From: WHTX01 sp038255145
GTDB lineage: Bacteria; Actinomycetota; Acidimicrobiia; Acidimicrobiales; CAIXPF01
DNA length: 64,000 bases
Assembly: GCA_038255145.1 (NCBI GenBank)
Contig: JBBSLP010000004.1
Coordinates: forward strand, 1-64,000
Reading direction: 5' to 3'
The notes under the pieces were generated by a model that ran no database searches, was not told the origin of the DNA, and saw only the letters and a list, made by a program, of their open reading frames with translations. How positions within the stretch are numbered: position 1 is the first letter of the stretch; each line of letters begins with the position of its first letter. A program made the position numbers and the translations under genes. This document shows, in pieces, positions 1 to 8,578 of this stretch.

Positions 1-1
1 A

Positions 2-118
2 GCCGGTGTCTGCGCCCGCGTCCTACAACGAATCCTCGCACTCACTGCCGCCATCTGGCACAACGAAACAACCCACCAACCCACACCCGCACGCTCGCTC
101 ATCGCCTACGACCACTGA
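2..118 (+). mobile_element. 3' end of an IS982-like transposase (partial, cut by window edge)
   Basis: The open frame runs in from the left edge and stops at a TGA at 116-118. Its last residues read ILALTAAIWHN followed by a basic stretch and ending in SLIAYDH. That is how I remember the C-terminus of IS982-family (DDE) transposases from actinobacteria. Only 38 codons are visible, so catalytic residues and terminal repeats are outside the window and it cannot be said whether the copy is intact. No inverted repeat is obvious between the stop and the next gene. The family call rests on this short C-terminal match alone. Confidence 0.55.
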
Positions 119-265
119 CGGGCTTGGAGCCAATCATCTAGCGGCTGCTGGGTAGGGGTGTCGGCGAATCGCTGTTCAGCCCGCTGCATCTTCGCCACCG
201 GTTCCCACTACGGTGAAATCCGTCACATCTACCTACGGTGTGGCCCACAGCCTGGAGGGGGCAGC

Positions 266-1855
266 ATGAGGTTCAAACGAGGCGCGCTCGTCGCATCGGT
301 CGTGAGCATGGCCATGATCGCCGCCGCGTGCGGCGGGGGCAGCGACAACGACGCCGCGGACTCCAAGCTCGTCGACAACGCCGCCGGCAAGGACATCGCG
401 GGCAAAGACGTGGGGGGTACGGCCACCACGGAGGCGGGTACGACGGTGAAGGCCGATCCCACCTCAATGGAGGGGTGGGAGGCGCTGTGGGCGGAGCAGC
501 GGGCGGCCACGGTGGCCCGCATCAAGGACAACGGCTGGGGCCTGCAGGCCGACGGCAAGACGGTCCTCGGGCCCGAGGGGTTCACCACCGACCTCAGCAA
601 GTGCTCAGCGGGGTGGAGCAACACCGAAGGCCTCACCGACACCGAGATCAAGTTGGGTGCGGCCGGCCCGGCGTCGGGTGTCGCCGCTGACGCCGTGAAC
701 ATCAACAAGGCCATGTCGGTGATGCTCGACTACTACGCCGCCGATGGCGCGTTCACCGACTCGCTGGGCAAGAACCGCAAGGTCAACCAGATCCTCAAGG
801 ACGATGGCTACGACCCCGCCCGCACCATCCCGCTGGTGGACGAGCTCATCGACTCGGAGAAGGTCTTCGCGGTCATGACCCAGGGGTCGCCGAGCACGCT
901 GCGCACCTACGACAAGCTCAACCAGCGCTGCATCCCGCAGTTCTTCAGCAGCACCGGGCACCCGGCCTGGGGTGATCCGGTGAACCACCCGTGGACCACG
1001 GGCATGCTCCTGTCGTACAACATCGAAGCCCTGCTGTGGGGCAACTTCATCGACCAGCACTTCGACGAGTTCCCCCCGGGCAAGGTCACCATCGCCGCGC
1101 TGGCCATGAACAACGACTTCGGCAAGGTCTACGACCAGTCGCTCCGGGCCTACTTCGCCCAGTCCCCCAACAAGGACCGCATCGATTACCAGGTCGAGTT
1201 CATCGAACCGGCGGCGGCCACGGTCACCGACCCCATGACCACGCTGGCGTCCAAGAACCCCCAGGTGTTCATCGAGATGATGACGGGCACGCCCTGTGCC
1301 CAGGCCATCACCGCTGCAGCCGAGAACGGCATGAAGGAGAACACGCCCTACAAGTTCGTGTCCTCGGTGTGCAAGAACTCGACCTACGTCGGTTCCAAGG
1401 CCGTGGGTGACGCCTCGAACGGGTGGTGGATCGTCGGTGGCGGCATCCGGGACATCGGCTCGCCCGGTGAGGACAACAACCCCTACATCGTGTTCGGTCG
1501 CGACCTGCTGGCCAAGGCGGGCATGGACTACAAGACCTCGGGCTACATGGGTGCCGGTCTGGCCTTCGGGTGGAGCTACGCCCAGGTCTTCCAGATCGCC
1601 GGCGCCCTGCCCGGTGGGCTGACCCGGGCCAACATGCTCATCGCCATGCGCACCATCGACATGACGCCGGCCGCCTACCTGTCCGGCATCAGGACGAACA
1701 TGGACGGCAACAAGGACGCCTACTGGGTCGAGGGCTCCGAGCTGGGGGTCTACAACTCGGCCATCCAGGGCTGGGAGACCCAGGGCGACATCATCGAGCT
1801 GTCGGGCAAATCGGTCCCCTGCGCCTGGAACCAGTCCACGGCGTCATGCGGATGA
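266..1855 (+). CDS. Branched-chain-amino-acid-type ABC transporter substrate-binding lipoprotein
   Basis: A 529-residue exported lipoprotein. The N-terminus has a basic start, a hydrophobic core and the lipobox MIAAAC with the lipidated Cys at about residue 22, then a Gly/Asp-rich linker. The body resembles LivK/Peripla_BP_6 type-1 periplasmic binding proteins, which capture small amides, amino acids or similar ligands outside the membrane and pass them to an ABC permease. An in-frame start exists upstream (near 158), but the ATG at 266 is preferred: GGAGGGGGCAG lies just before it and the signal peptide begins there. No permease or ATPase genes are adjacent, so it is an orphan binding protein and its ligand cannot be inferred. 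Confidence 0.85.
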   Translation: MRFKRGALVASVVSMAMIAAACGGGSDNDAADSKLVDNAAGKDIAGKDVGGTATTEAGTTVKADPTSMEGWEALWAEQRAATVARIKDNGWGLQADGKTVLGPEGFTTDLSKCSAGWSNTEGLTDTEIKLGAAGPASGVAADAVNINKAMSVMLDYYAADGAFTDSLGKNRKVNQILKDDGYDPARTIPLVDELIDSEKVFAVMTQGSPSTLRTYDKLNQRCIPQFFSSTGHPAWGDPVNHPWTTGMLLSYNIEALLWGNFIDQHFDEFPPGKVTIAALAMNNDFGKVYDQSLRAYFAQSPNKDRIDYQVEFIEPAAATVTDPMTTLASKNPQVFIEMMTGTPCAQAITAAAENGMKENTPYKFVSSVCKNSTYVGSKAVGDASNGWWIVGGGIRDIGSPGEDNNPYIVFGRDLLAKAGMDYKTSGYMGAGLAFGWSYAQVFQIAGALPGGLTRANMLIAMRTIDMTPAAYLSGIRTNMDGNKDAYWVEGSELGVYNSAIQGWETQGDIIELSGKSVPCAWNQSTASCG

Positions 1856-2004
1856 CGATGGCCTAGCTGGCCTTCCAGAGATCCCGGTTCGGTGCCGTTC
1901 GCCACGGTGCCGGGCTGCTGGTCATCCGCCGGGACCGCAGCGGTCCCGGCGGGTGCGCGTCCGGAGCCCGGCGATCTCGCCGCCGACTCGGACCTGTCGG
2001 CCGC

Positions 2005-2661
2005 TCAGCCCCCGGTCAGCAGGTCGGCGAGCAGGCCCGGCCGGGTAAGGAAGGGGGAGTGGTCGGCATCCCACTCGACGACCTCGGTGGCGTGGCGGGC
2101 CATGTGGCGCTGGGCGTCGGGGTGCAGGGCCTGGTCCCGCGTGCACACCACGTAGGTGGACGGCACGTGGCGCCACGCCGGGTCGGTCCCGTCGATGGGC
2201 GGGGCGCCCCGGCCGGGGATGGTGCGCAGGCGGGGCAGGATGGCGGCCACCACGTCGTCGTCGGCATCGGCGTAGAAGGCGGCCCGGGCGTGGTCTGGGT
2301 CGATGCCTGAGCGGCCGTCCACGTCGATCATGGCGTCGCGCAGCGCGGTGCGGTGGCTGGTCATGGCGGCGAAGGGCTTCTCGTCCTCGTCGCTCATGAG
2401 GGCGCACAGGTAGACGAGCCGGCTCACCGGCAGCCCCCGGGCCGCGGCCGAGATGACCAACCCGCCGTAGGAGTGCCCGCAGACCACGGCGTCGGGCCCG
2501 GCCCGATCGATGGCGGCGGCCGCGGCGGCGGCGTCGTCACCGAAGCCGGTGAAGGGGAGCTCGACGGCCTCGACCCCCACCCCCCGGGCTTCGAGCTCGG
2601 CCACCACGCCGTCCCACGCCCACGCGCCGTGCCACGCCCCGTGCACCAGCACCACGTTCAT
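2005..2661 (-). CDS. Alpha/beta-fold hydrolase
   Basis: A 218-residue cytoplasmic protein that begins with a strand leading into HGAWHGAWAW, the usual oxyanion-hole region of small alpha/beta hydrolases. The nucleophile elbow is GHSYGG (Ser in the middle) and a C-terminal ADHSPFL supplies the likely catalytic His. The length is usual for the EstA-like/AB_hydrolase_6 group of esterases. The substrate is unknown. It is read away from the SDR gene at 2759, and the roughly 100 bp between the two genes probably holds both promoters. Confidence 0.85.
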   Translation of the reverse strand: MNVVLVHGAWHGAWAWDGVVAELEARGVGVEAVELPFTGFGDDAAAAAAAIDRAGPDAVVCGHSYGGLVISAAARGLPVSRLVYLCALMSDEDEKPFAAMTSHRTALRDAMIDVDGRSGIDPDHARAAFYADADDDVVAAILPRLRTIPGRGAPPIDGTDPAWRHVPSTYVVCTRDQALHPDAQRHMARHATEVVEWDADHSPFLTRPGLLADLLTGG

Positions 2662-2758
2662 GCCGTCCCCCCGTTCCCCCGCCCGGCGGCGGGGCAGACG
2701 CCGATCCTAGGCCCGGTCCAGCGTCGCCACCAGGGACGACGCACTAGCGTCCCCGCCC

Positions 2759-3538
2759 ATGGGGGACAACCGGTTCGCAGGCAGGGTCGTGGTGGTTACA
2801 GGGGCATCCGGCGGCATCGGCCGGGCCGCCGCGGTGCGCTTCGCCGCCGAGGGGGCAGCGGTGGTGGCCGTGGACCTGACCGCCACCGACCTCGACGGCA
2901 CCGTGCGCCTGGTCACCGAGGCCGGAGGCCGGGCTGTGGCCGTGGCCGCCGACGTCACCCTCGACGCCGAGGTGGCCGCCTACGTGGCCGCCGCCGTCGA
3001 GGCCTTCGGGGCCGTCGACGTGCTGTTCAACAACGCCGGGATCGAAGGCGTGGTCGCCCCGCTCACCGTGTACCCCGAGGAGCAGTTCGACCGGGTCCTG
3101 GCCGTCAACGTCAAAGGGGTGTGGCTGGGCATGAAGCACGCGGCCCCGGTCATGGCCGGCCGACCCGGCGCCGCCATCGTCAACACCGCGTCGGTGGCCG
3201 GGCTCAGCGGTACCCCCGGCATCATCGCCTACGGCGCCTCCAAGCACGCCGTGGTGGGCATGACCAAGTCGGCGGCCATCGAGCTGGCACCCCAGGGCAT
3301 CCGGGTCAACGCCGTGTGCCCCGCCCCCATCGAGACCCAGATGATGCGCTCGTTGGAGAAGGGGATCAGCGGTGACGACCCCCAGGCCGTGCACGACCGC
3401 CTGGCCGCCGCCCTGCCCCTGGGCCGCTACGGCGAGGCCGACGAGGTGGCCGCGCTGGTCGCCTTCCTGTGCTCCGACGACGCCTCGTTCGTCACCGGCG
3501 GCATCTATCCCGTGGACGGCGGGCGCATGGCCCGCTGA
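2759..3538 (+). CDS. Short-chain dehydrogenase/reductase (SDR) family oxidoreductase
   Basis: A 259-residue classical SDR. The nucleotide-binding TGASGGIG is at residues 14-21, the NNAG motif is near residue 92, and the catalytic YxxxK is present as YGASK near residue 160, preceded by a Ser in NTASVAG. The C-terminus ends in the usual VTGG..PVDGG segment. It should use NAD(P) to oxidise or reduce an alcohol/ketone. The Asp after the second strand (VAVDLT) hints at NAD preference, which is an inference from family knowledge. There is no operon partner; the next gene starts 160 bp downstream. Confidence 0.9.
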   Translation: MGDNRFAGRVVVVTGASGGIGRAAAVRFAAEGAAVVAVDLTATDLDGTVRLVTEAGGRAVAVAADVTLDAEVAAYVAAAVEAFGAVDVLFNNAGIEGVVAPLTVYPEEQFDRVLAVNVKGVWLGMKHAAPVMAGRPGAAIVNTASVAGLSGTPGIIAYGASKHAVVGMTKSAAIELAPQGIRVNAVCPAPIETQMMRSLEKGISGDDPQAVHDRLAAALPLGRYGEADEVAALVAFLCSDDASFVTGGIYPVDGGRMAR

Positions 3539-3700
3539 ACCCTGTTCGGCCGGCGTCGCCGGGACGGCCCGCACGGTCAGACGTTGACGGTCCTGTGTCG
3601 CTACCGTCGAAACCGATCTGCGGGACGATCGGGAACGAATGCAGCATCACCCACCTTCGCCACAGATCGCGAGGGCCGCGTGCGAGCACGGAACGGTGAC

Positions 3701-4417
3701 ATGCCTGACAACGTGCCCGTCGACGGGCCCGAGGACGACAGCTTCGACGACCTGCGTTCGGTCGCGGCCGACCTGGTGCCCGAGGACCACGACCTGGTGG
3801 CCCCCCCGCCCGGGGTGTGGGCCGGCATCCTCTCCCAGCTCGACGACGTGGCCCAGGACGAACCCTGGGAACCCCTGCCCGAGCAGGCCGGCAGCTTCCG
3901 GCCGCCCGCCGTCCATGAGCGGACCGCGCCAGCTGGAACCCGCCAGCCCCGCCAGCCCCGCTCCCGCCGGCCCCCATCCCGGTGGCGCCGGCCTCCCGTG
4001 CACGTCGCCGCGGCCGTCGTCGTCGTCCTCGGCCTGGCCGCGGCCGTGCTGGTGGGGCGCGACGACGGGCCGGGCGGTCGACCTCTGGAGGTCGCCACGC
4101 TGAGCAACGAGGGCCTGGCCCCGGTGGGGCGGGGCACGTCGGGCCGGGCCACCCTGGTCGAGCACGACGGCGCCTACTACCTCGACATCGACCTCCACGA
4201 TGCCCCCACCGCAGTGGGCGGGTACCTCGAGGTGTGGCTCATCGACCGCGATGTGCAGGGCATGGTCTCCCTCGGCCCCTACCAGGGTCCGGGCCGCTTC
4301 CTGGTGCCGGCTGGGGTGGACCCCGCCGCCTTCCCCGTGGTCGACGTGTCCGACGAGCCCGTCGACGGCCTCCCCACCCACAGCGGGGTCAGCGTCGTGC
4401 GGGGCGTGCTGGCCTGA
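3701..4417 (+). CDS. RskA-like anti-sigma factor domain membrane protein
   Basis: A 238-residue protein with a short cytoplasmic N-terminus, a Pro/Arg-rich linker, one membrane helix at about residues 100-122 (VAAAVVVVLGLAAAVLVG) and an extracytoplasmic domain. The outer domain has the anti-sigma-K (RskA C-terminal) pattern LEVWLIDRD..SLG, with a final SGVSVVRG. Such proteins hold an ECF sigma factor at the membrane. There is no recognisable zinc-finger anti-sigma motif and no sigma gene beside it, so its partner is elsewhere or lost. An upstream in-frame start (3584) is less likely because the conserved reading begins at the ATG at 3701. Confidence 0.7.
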   Translation: MPDNVPVDGPEDDSFDDLRSVAADLVPEDHDLVAPPPGVWAGILSQLDDVAQDEPWEPLPEQAGSFRPPAVHERTAPAGTRQPRQPRSRRPPSRWRRPPVHVAAAVVVVLGLAAAVLVGRDDGPGGRPLEVATLSNEGLAPVGRGTSGRATLVEHDGAYYLDIDLHDAPTAVGGYLEVWLIDRDVQGMVSLGPYQGPGRFLVPAGVDPAAFPVVDVSDEPVDGLPTHSGVSVVRGVLA

Positions 4418-4564
4418 GGGCGGTTTGCCGCCAGCCCTCGACCTGACAGTATCGTCAGGTCAGCAGACGGCTCCGCAGGGGTCGTCGGTCACACACCGAG
4501 TAGGGCCCGGGCGGGCCGGGTAGCCCATGGCGCCCGCAGTGGCACGGCACGGAAGGTGCAGAGC

Positions 4565-4753
4565 ATGAGCGCACGAGTGATCTACGTGGACATGGAAGCC
4601 GGCATGGAGGAGATCGCCGTCGGCGGGCACAGCATCGAGCTGTCCCCCTTCGGCGACACCTGGTGCCACACCCACGGCTCGGGGGACTGCATCGACGAGC
4701 TCACCGAGGTCGAGTTCGCCGACTTCTCCGCCTGCCAGCTCTGCGCCGCCTGA
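4565..4753 (+). CDS. Small Cys-containing hypothetical protein upstream of selO
   Basis: A 62-residue acidic protein with four cysteines arranged as WCHTHGSGDC and a C-terminal CQLC. The spacing could bind a metal in a zinc-ribbon manner, but no family is recognised. GGAAGG sits 8 bases before the ATG at 4565, which favours this start over the GTG at 4556. It ends 40 bp before selO on the same strand, so the two are probably co-transcribed. A link to the redox role of SelO is only a guess from this proximity. Confidence 0.6.
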   Translation: MSARVIYVDMEAGMEEIAVGGHSIELSPFGDTWCHTHGSGDCIDELTEVEFADFSACQLCAA

Positions 4754-4793
4754 CACCCAGCTGACGGGTGCTGTCCCCGGTACCGTCGAGGCT

Positions 4794-6479
4794 ATGACCG
4801 TCGTCGGCACCCCTCCCGTCGGACAGAACCGCAATGGCGCACCTGCTGCCAGGGACATGCTGGTCAGCGACCTCGACCAGCTGCCCTTCGACAACCGCTT
4901 CACCGCGGAGCTGCCGGCTGATCCCGACAGCTCCGACCGGCGCCGCCAGGTGGTGGGCGCCGCCTTCAGCCGGGTGGCTCCCACCCCTGTGGCCGCCCCC
5001 GTGACCCTGGCGTGGTCACCCGAGGTGGCCGACCTGCTGGGCCTCGACCCTGCGGTGTGCCAGACGGCTGACTTCGCCGCCGTCTTCAGCGGCAACCGGG
5101 TCCCCCGGGGGGCCGACCCCTTCGCCGCCTGCTACGGCGGCCACCAGTTCGGCAACTGGGCCGGTCAGCTCGGTGACGGCCGGGCCATCGCCCTGGGCGA
5201 GGTGCTCGACCGGGATGGTGGCCACCAGACCCTGCAGCTCAAGGGGGCCGGGCCCACCCCCTACTCCCGCACCGCCGACGGTCGGGCCGTGCTGCGCTCC
5301 TCCGTCCGCGAGTTCCTGTGCAGCGAGGCCATGGCCCACCTGGGCATCCCCACCACCCGGGCCCTGTCCCTGGTGGTCACGGGTGACGCCGTCGTACGCG
5401 ACGTGCTCTACGACGGCCACCCCGCCCCCGAGCCCGGTGCCGTGGTGTGCCGGGTGGCCCCCTCGTTCACCCGCTTCGGCACCTTCCAGCTGCCCGCGGC
5501 CCGGGGCGACCTCGACCTGCTCCGCCAGCTCGTCGACGTCACCATCCGCGACGACTTCTCCCACCTGGTGCCCGCCGGGGACGATCCCACCCAGCCCGTG
5601 GACAAGGCCGTGGTCGAGGCGTGGTTCGCCGAGGTGTGCTCGCGCAGCGCGGAGCTGGTCGTGCACTGGATGCGGGTGGGGTTCGTCCACGGCGTGCTCA
5701 ACACCGACAACCTGTCCATCCTCGGCCTGACCATCGACTACGGGCCCTACGGGTGGTTGGAGAGCTTCGACCCGGGGTGGACGCCCAACACCACCGACGC
5801 CGGCATGCGCCGCTACCGCTACGGGGCCCAGCCCCAGATCGTGCAGTGGAACCTGCTGCAGCTGGCCCAGGCCGTGGTCGCCCTGACCGACGAGGTCGAG
5901 CCCCTGCAGAACGCCCTCGATGGCTACGCGGCCCGCTACAGCGCCACGTTCAGCGCCATGATGTCGGCCCGCCTGGGCTGGGGTGACGTGCACGAGGGCG
6001 ACAGCGCCCTGATCGACGAGCTGTTCGGCGTGCTCACCCGCACCGAGGTCGACCAGGTGCTGTTCTTCCGCGACCTGGCCCTGGTGCCCACCGGGGGCGA
6101 CGGCGAGCGCACCGACGACGAGCTGCTGTCCCCCCTGGCTGACGCCTGGTACCAGCCCGAAGAGGTGGGTGGCGACGTCGGTGACGCCATCGTGGCCTGG
6201 CTGCGCTCCTGGGGCCGACGGGTGGTCGAAGGCGGCCTGGACGACGACGAGCGTCGCCGCCGGATGGACGCCCTCAACCCCCGCTTCGTGCTGCGCAACT
6301 ACCTGGCCCAGGAGGCCATCGACGCGGCCGAGGCCGGTGATCCCTCCCTGGTGGTCGAGCTGCTCGACGTGTTGCGCCACCCCTACGACGAGCAGCCGGG
6401 CCGGGAGCGCTTCGCCGCCCGTCGCCCCGAGTGGGCCCGCCACCGGGTGGGCTGTTCGATGTTGTCCTGCAGCTCGTAG
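4794..6479 (+). CDS. selO: Protein adenylyltransferase SelO (YdiU/UPF0061 family)
   Basis: A 561-residue pseudokinase-fold enzyme of the SelO family, which transfers AMP from ATP to Ser/Thr/Tyr residues of proteins in redox homeostasis. Diagnostic segments are YGGHQFGNWAGQLGDGRA, LKGAGPTPYSR, the catalytic-loop-like HGVLNTDN and the metal-binding DYGP. The protein ends in CSMLSCSS, the conserved Cys tail that corresponds to the selenocysteine region of animal SelO. Length is slightly above the bacterial norm because of about 20 extra N-terminal residues before DMLVSDLDQL. It follows the small Cys protein at 4565 by 40 bp. Confidence 0.95.
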   Translation: MTVVGTPPVGQNRNGAPAARDMLVSDLDQLPFDNRFTAELPADPDSSDRRRQVVGAAFSRVAPTPVAAPVTLAWSPEVADLLGLDPAVCQTADFAAVFSGNRVPRGADPFAACYGGHQFGNWAGQLGDGRAIALGEVLDRDGGHQTLQLKGAGPTPYSRTADGRAVLRSSVREFLCSEAMAHLGIPTTRALSLVVTGDAVVRDVLYDGHPAPEPGAVVCRVAPSFTRFGTFQLPAARGDLDLLRQLVDVTIRDDFSHLVPAGDDPTQPVDKAVVEAWFAEVCSRSAELVVHWMRVGFVHGVLNTDNLSILGLTIDYGPYGWLESFDPGWTPNTTDAGMRRYRYGAQPQIVQWNLLQLAQAVVALTDEVEPLQNALDGYAARYSATFSAMMSARLGWGDVHEGDSALIDELFGVLTRTEVDQVLFFRDLALVPTGGDGERTDDELLSPLADAWYQPEEVGGDVGDAIVAWLRSWGRRVVEGGLDDDERRRRMDALNPRFVLRNYLAQEAIDAAEAGDPSLVVELLDVLRHPYDEQPGRERFAARRPEWARHRVGCSMLSCSS

Positions 6480-6496
6480 CAGGACTGCCCGAGGGG

Positions 6497-6925
6497 TCAG
6501 GCGGGCAGTTGGGGGTCGACGTGGATGTGGCGCTCGGCGAAGCGCCAGGCGCCGTCGACCTTGGCCAGCTTGTACCGGTAGACGCCGGTGGAGCGCAGCT
6601 TGGCCGGCCCATCAGCCGATGTCGCCGAGTACGCGCTCAGGTAGCAGCGCATGGTGGCGGCATCGCCGTCGCCCGCGATCTCCAGGTTCCAGTTCCAGTG
6701 CCGGGCGTTGCCCTTGCTCAGGCCGTAGTGGGTCTTCGCGTAGGCCACCAGGGCATCGCGTCCCTGGTGGCGACCGGTGAGGGGCCCACCTTCGGGGGTG
6801 CAGAGGAACAGCCCATCGGCGGTGAAGCAGTCGGCCCACCCCTCCACATCGCCGAAGTCGACGGCGAAGTTGTAGCGGGCGACGAGCTGGCGGATCTCCT
6901 CGTAGTCGAGCGCGGTCAGTGCCAT
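6497..6925 (-). CDS. SnoaL-like (NTF2-fold) family protein
   Basis: A 142-residue single-domain protein. It begins MALTALDYEEIRQLVARYN and continues with the GD..GWADCFTADG pattern typical of the SnoaL_4/NTF2-like fold (PF13577). Members are small cone-shaped proteins that act as ketosteroid-isomerase-like enzymes or as accessory subunits of ring-hydroxylating dioxygenases. No clear catalytic dyad can be assigned here. The ATG at 6925 is chosen because the conserved helix starts there; the frame is open further upstream without homologous sequence. It converges on selO (17 bp apart) and is divergent from the PPOX gene at 6981. Confidence 0.75.
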   Translation of the reverse strand: MALTALDYEEIRQLVARYNFAVDFGDVEGWADCFTADGLFLCTPEGGPLTGRHQGRDALVAYAKTHYGLSKGNARHWNWNLEIAGDGDAATMRCYLSAYSATSADGPAKLRSTGVYRYKLAKVDGAWRFAERHIHVDPQLPA

Positions 6926-6980
6926 GGCGTCGTCTCCTCTGCTTCGGTGGCTGTGCCGGGGGGGATGGTAGGCCCGGGGT

Positions 6981-7388
6981 ATGACGCAAGCCCAGATCCC
7001 CGACTCCCACCTCGACCTGCTCGACGCCAAGGTGGCCGTGCTGGCCACCGTCGGCCCTGACGGTCGGCCCCAGCAGTCGGTCGTCTGGTTCCAGGCCACC
7101 GACGGCGTCCTGAGGGTCTCGCTCAACACCACCCGACAGAAGACGCGCAACCTGCTGCGCCACCCGGTGATCGACCTGCTCATCGTGGACCCCACCGACA
7201 CCGGTCGCTACCTCGAGGTGCGGGGCGACGCCGAGGTCGCCCCCGACGGGGACTACGCCTTCGCCGATCAGGTGGGGGCGAAGTACGGCGGCGTCGACCT
7301 GCGCCAGATGGACCGACCGGGGGAGTCGCGGGTCGTGGTCACCGTGCGCCCTGTCCGGGTCAACGCCATCGACCTCAGCGCTCGCTGA
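6981..7388 (+). CDS. PPOX-class F420-dependent oxidoreductase (TIGR03618-like)
   Basis: A 135-residue split-barrel flavin/deazaflavin-binding protein. The N-terminal VAVLATVGPDGRPQQSVVWF and the central TRQKTRNL..HP match the F420-binding PPOX family of actinobacteria. These enzymes use reduced F420 to reduce varied substrates such as biliverdin or other conjugated double bonds; the substrate here is unknown. The length is normal for the family. It is one of two intact PPOX genes in 1.5 kb (the other is at 7977 on the opposite strand), and their sequences differ enough to be distinct subfamilies. Confidence 0.85.
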   Translation: MTQAQIPDSHLDLLDAKVAVLATVGPDGRPQQSVVWFQATDGVLRVSLNTTRQKTRNLLRHPVIDLLIVDPTDTGRYLEVRGDAEVAPDGDYAFADQVGAKYGGVDLRQMDRPGESRVVVTVRPVRVNAIDLSAR

Positions 7389-7434
7389 GCGCGACAGCCG
7401 GCGGGGTGACGACCCGGACAGGGCGGCGGGTGGG

Positions 7435-7665
7435 TCAGCGGCCCCGGTTGCCGGCCCGACGTCCGGGGGGCCGGGGTGCGGCCTGGCTCCCCCGGGGACC
7501 CGGGGTGGGGGCGTCGAACGTCCGCCGGGGTGTGGGTCGCGGCGTCGGCTCGTCGTCGAGGCCGGGCCCGCTTCGTACCGGGGGCGCGGCCTTGGGTGTC
7601 ACCCGGCCGCTCGAGGTGGTGGCGCGACCGTTGCGGTCGCGGGGTGTGCGCTTGCGTGCGGTCAT
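7435..7665 (-). CDS. Small basic, disordered hypothetical protein
   Basis: A 76-residue protein made mostly of Arg, Pro, Thr and Gly (starts MTARKRTPRDRNGRATT), with no predicted fold, membrane helix or cysteine. A good ribosome-binding site (GCGAGGA) precedes the ATG at 7665 by about 4 bases, which is the main reason to accept it. Such tails often bind nucleic acid, but nothing here proves it. It is followed closely on the opposite strand by the PPOX gene ending at 7388. The gene-free region upstream of its start contains three hairpins described separately. Confidence 0.45.
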   Translation of the reverse strand: MTARKRTPRDRNGRATTSSGRVTPKAAPPVRSGPGLDDEPTPRPTPRRTFDAPTPGPRGSQAAPRPPGRRAGNRGR

Positions 7666-7976
7666 GGGGTCCTCGCTGGTGGGATGGGGACACACCCCGT
7701 CGGGAGCGGGGCCGGCGTCCCGGCTGCGGGCGGGACAGCTCTCGTCGGCCGCAGCTGACGGTACCGGCGGCGCCACGGTTGCGCCGGTCCAGGCCGGTGG
7801 GACCTGCGAGAGCCGGTGGTGCGACGGGGACGGGCCTCTTCGTCGCACCAGGTGCACGCCCCCCGCGAAGGGGCGGCGTGCGGGCTCGTCACAGGAACAA
7901 GATCATGGCGATGACGATAGGCCGGCGCCCCGTCGCCCGTCGACCGGTTTGACGGCGGCGGTCACGGGGTTGGCGC
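7666..7976. other. Gene-free 311-bp stretch with three stem-loops
   Basis: No convincing gene is visible. Three perfect or near-perfect inverted repeats lie in a row: 7763-7788 (7-bp arms, 12-base loop), 7818-7849 (9-bp arms, 14-base loop) and 7854-7881 (11-bp stem with one bulged base and a GCGAA loop). The block is upstream of the small gene that starts at 7665 on the minus strand, so it could be a structured leader. It could also be a small RNA on either strand. A 15-codon frame starting at 7903 was not accepted as a gene. Confidence 0.35.
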
Positions 7977-8438
7977 TCAGGGGGCCAGGCGGGCGGGGAA
8001 GCCGCCGGTGGCCACGGGGCCCCAGCGGGTGGGGGTGACGCGGATCAGGCACTTGCCCTGGCGGACCATGGCCCGGCGGTACTCGTCCCAGTCGGGGTGC
8101 TCGCCGGAGATGGACCGGTAGTAGTCGACCAGGGCCTCGACGGCGTCGGGCAGATCGATCACCTCGGCGTCTCCGTCGCACTGGACCCAGGGACCGTTGA
8201 AGTCCTCGGACAGCACCAGGCCGCTGGCCGTGGCCGTCCGGCGGACGTTGGCCACCTTGGCCCGCTCGGGGTAGGTGGCCACCACCAGGCGGCCCTCGGC
8301 GTCGACCCCCGCCGTCACCGGGGAGAGCTGGGGGCTGCCGTCACCCCTGGTGGTCACGAGGATGACCCGGTGACGGGGGCGGACGAAGGCCAGCAGGCCC
8401 TCGAGGTCGACGGCCGTGTTGGTGGCGATCTGGGGCAT
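7977..8438 (-). CDS. PPOX-class F420-dependent oxidoreductase
   Basis: A 153-residue split-barrel protein. The motifs VILVTTRGDGSPQLSPVTAG and ATYPERAKVANVRR are those of the TIGR03618-type F420 oxidoreductases, and the C-terminal CLIRVTPTRWGPVATGG is also typical. The ATG at 8438 is chosen because the conserved domain starts directly after it. It likely binds F420 and acts as a cytosolic reductase with unknown substrate. It is divergent from the broken FAD monooxygenase at 8579, sharing an intergenic region of about 140 bp. Confidence 0.85.
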   Translation of the reverse strand: MPQIATNTAVDLEGLLAFVRPRHRVILVTTRGDGSPQLSPVTAGVDAEGRLVVATYPERAKVANVRRTATASGLVLSEDFNGPWVQCDGDAEVIDLPDAVEALVDYYRSISGEHPDWDEYRRAMVRQGKCLIRVTPTRWGPVATGGFPARLAP

Positions 8439-8578
8439 GGCCTCAGTCCTACCCCGGTACCCGACCCAACCCATCGTCAGCGTCGATGGACGGCGGCGGG
8501 CGGGGCCTGGGAGGATCCGCAGCGGTCGGCACCCGCCGGGGGTGGGTGGGCCGGGGTTGGGCGCACCGGGGGGTGGCG

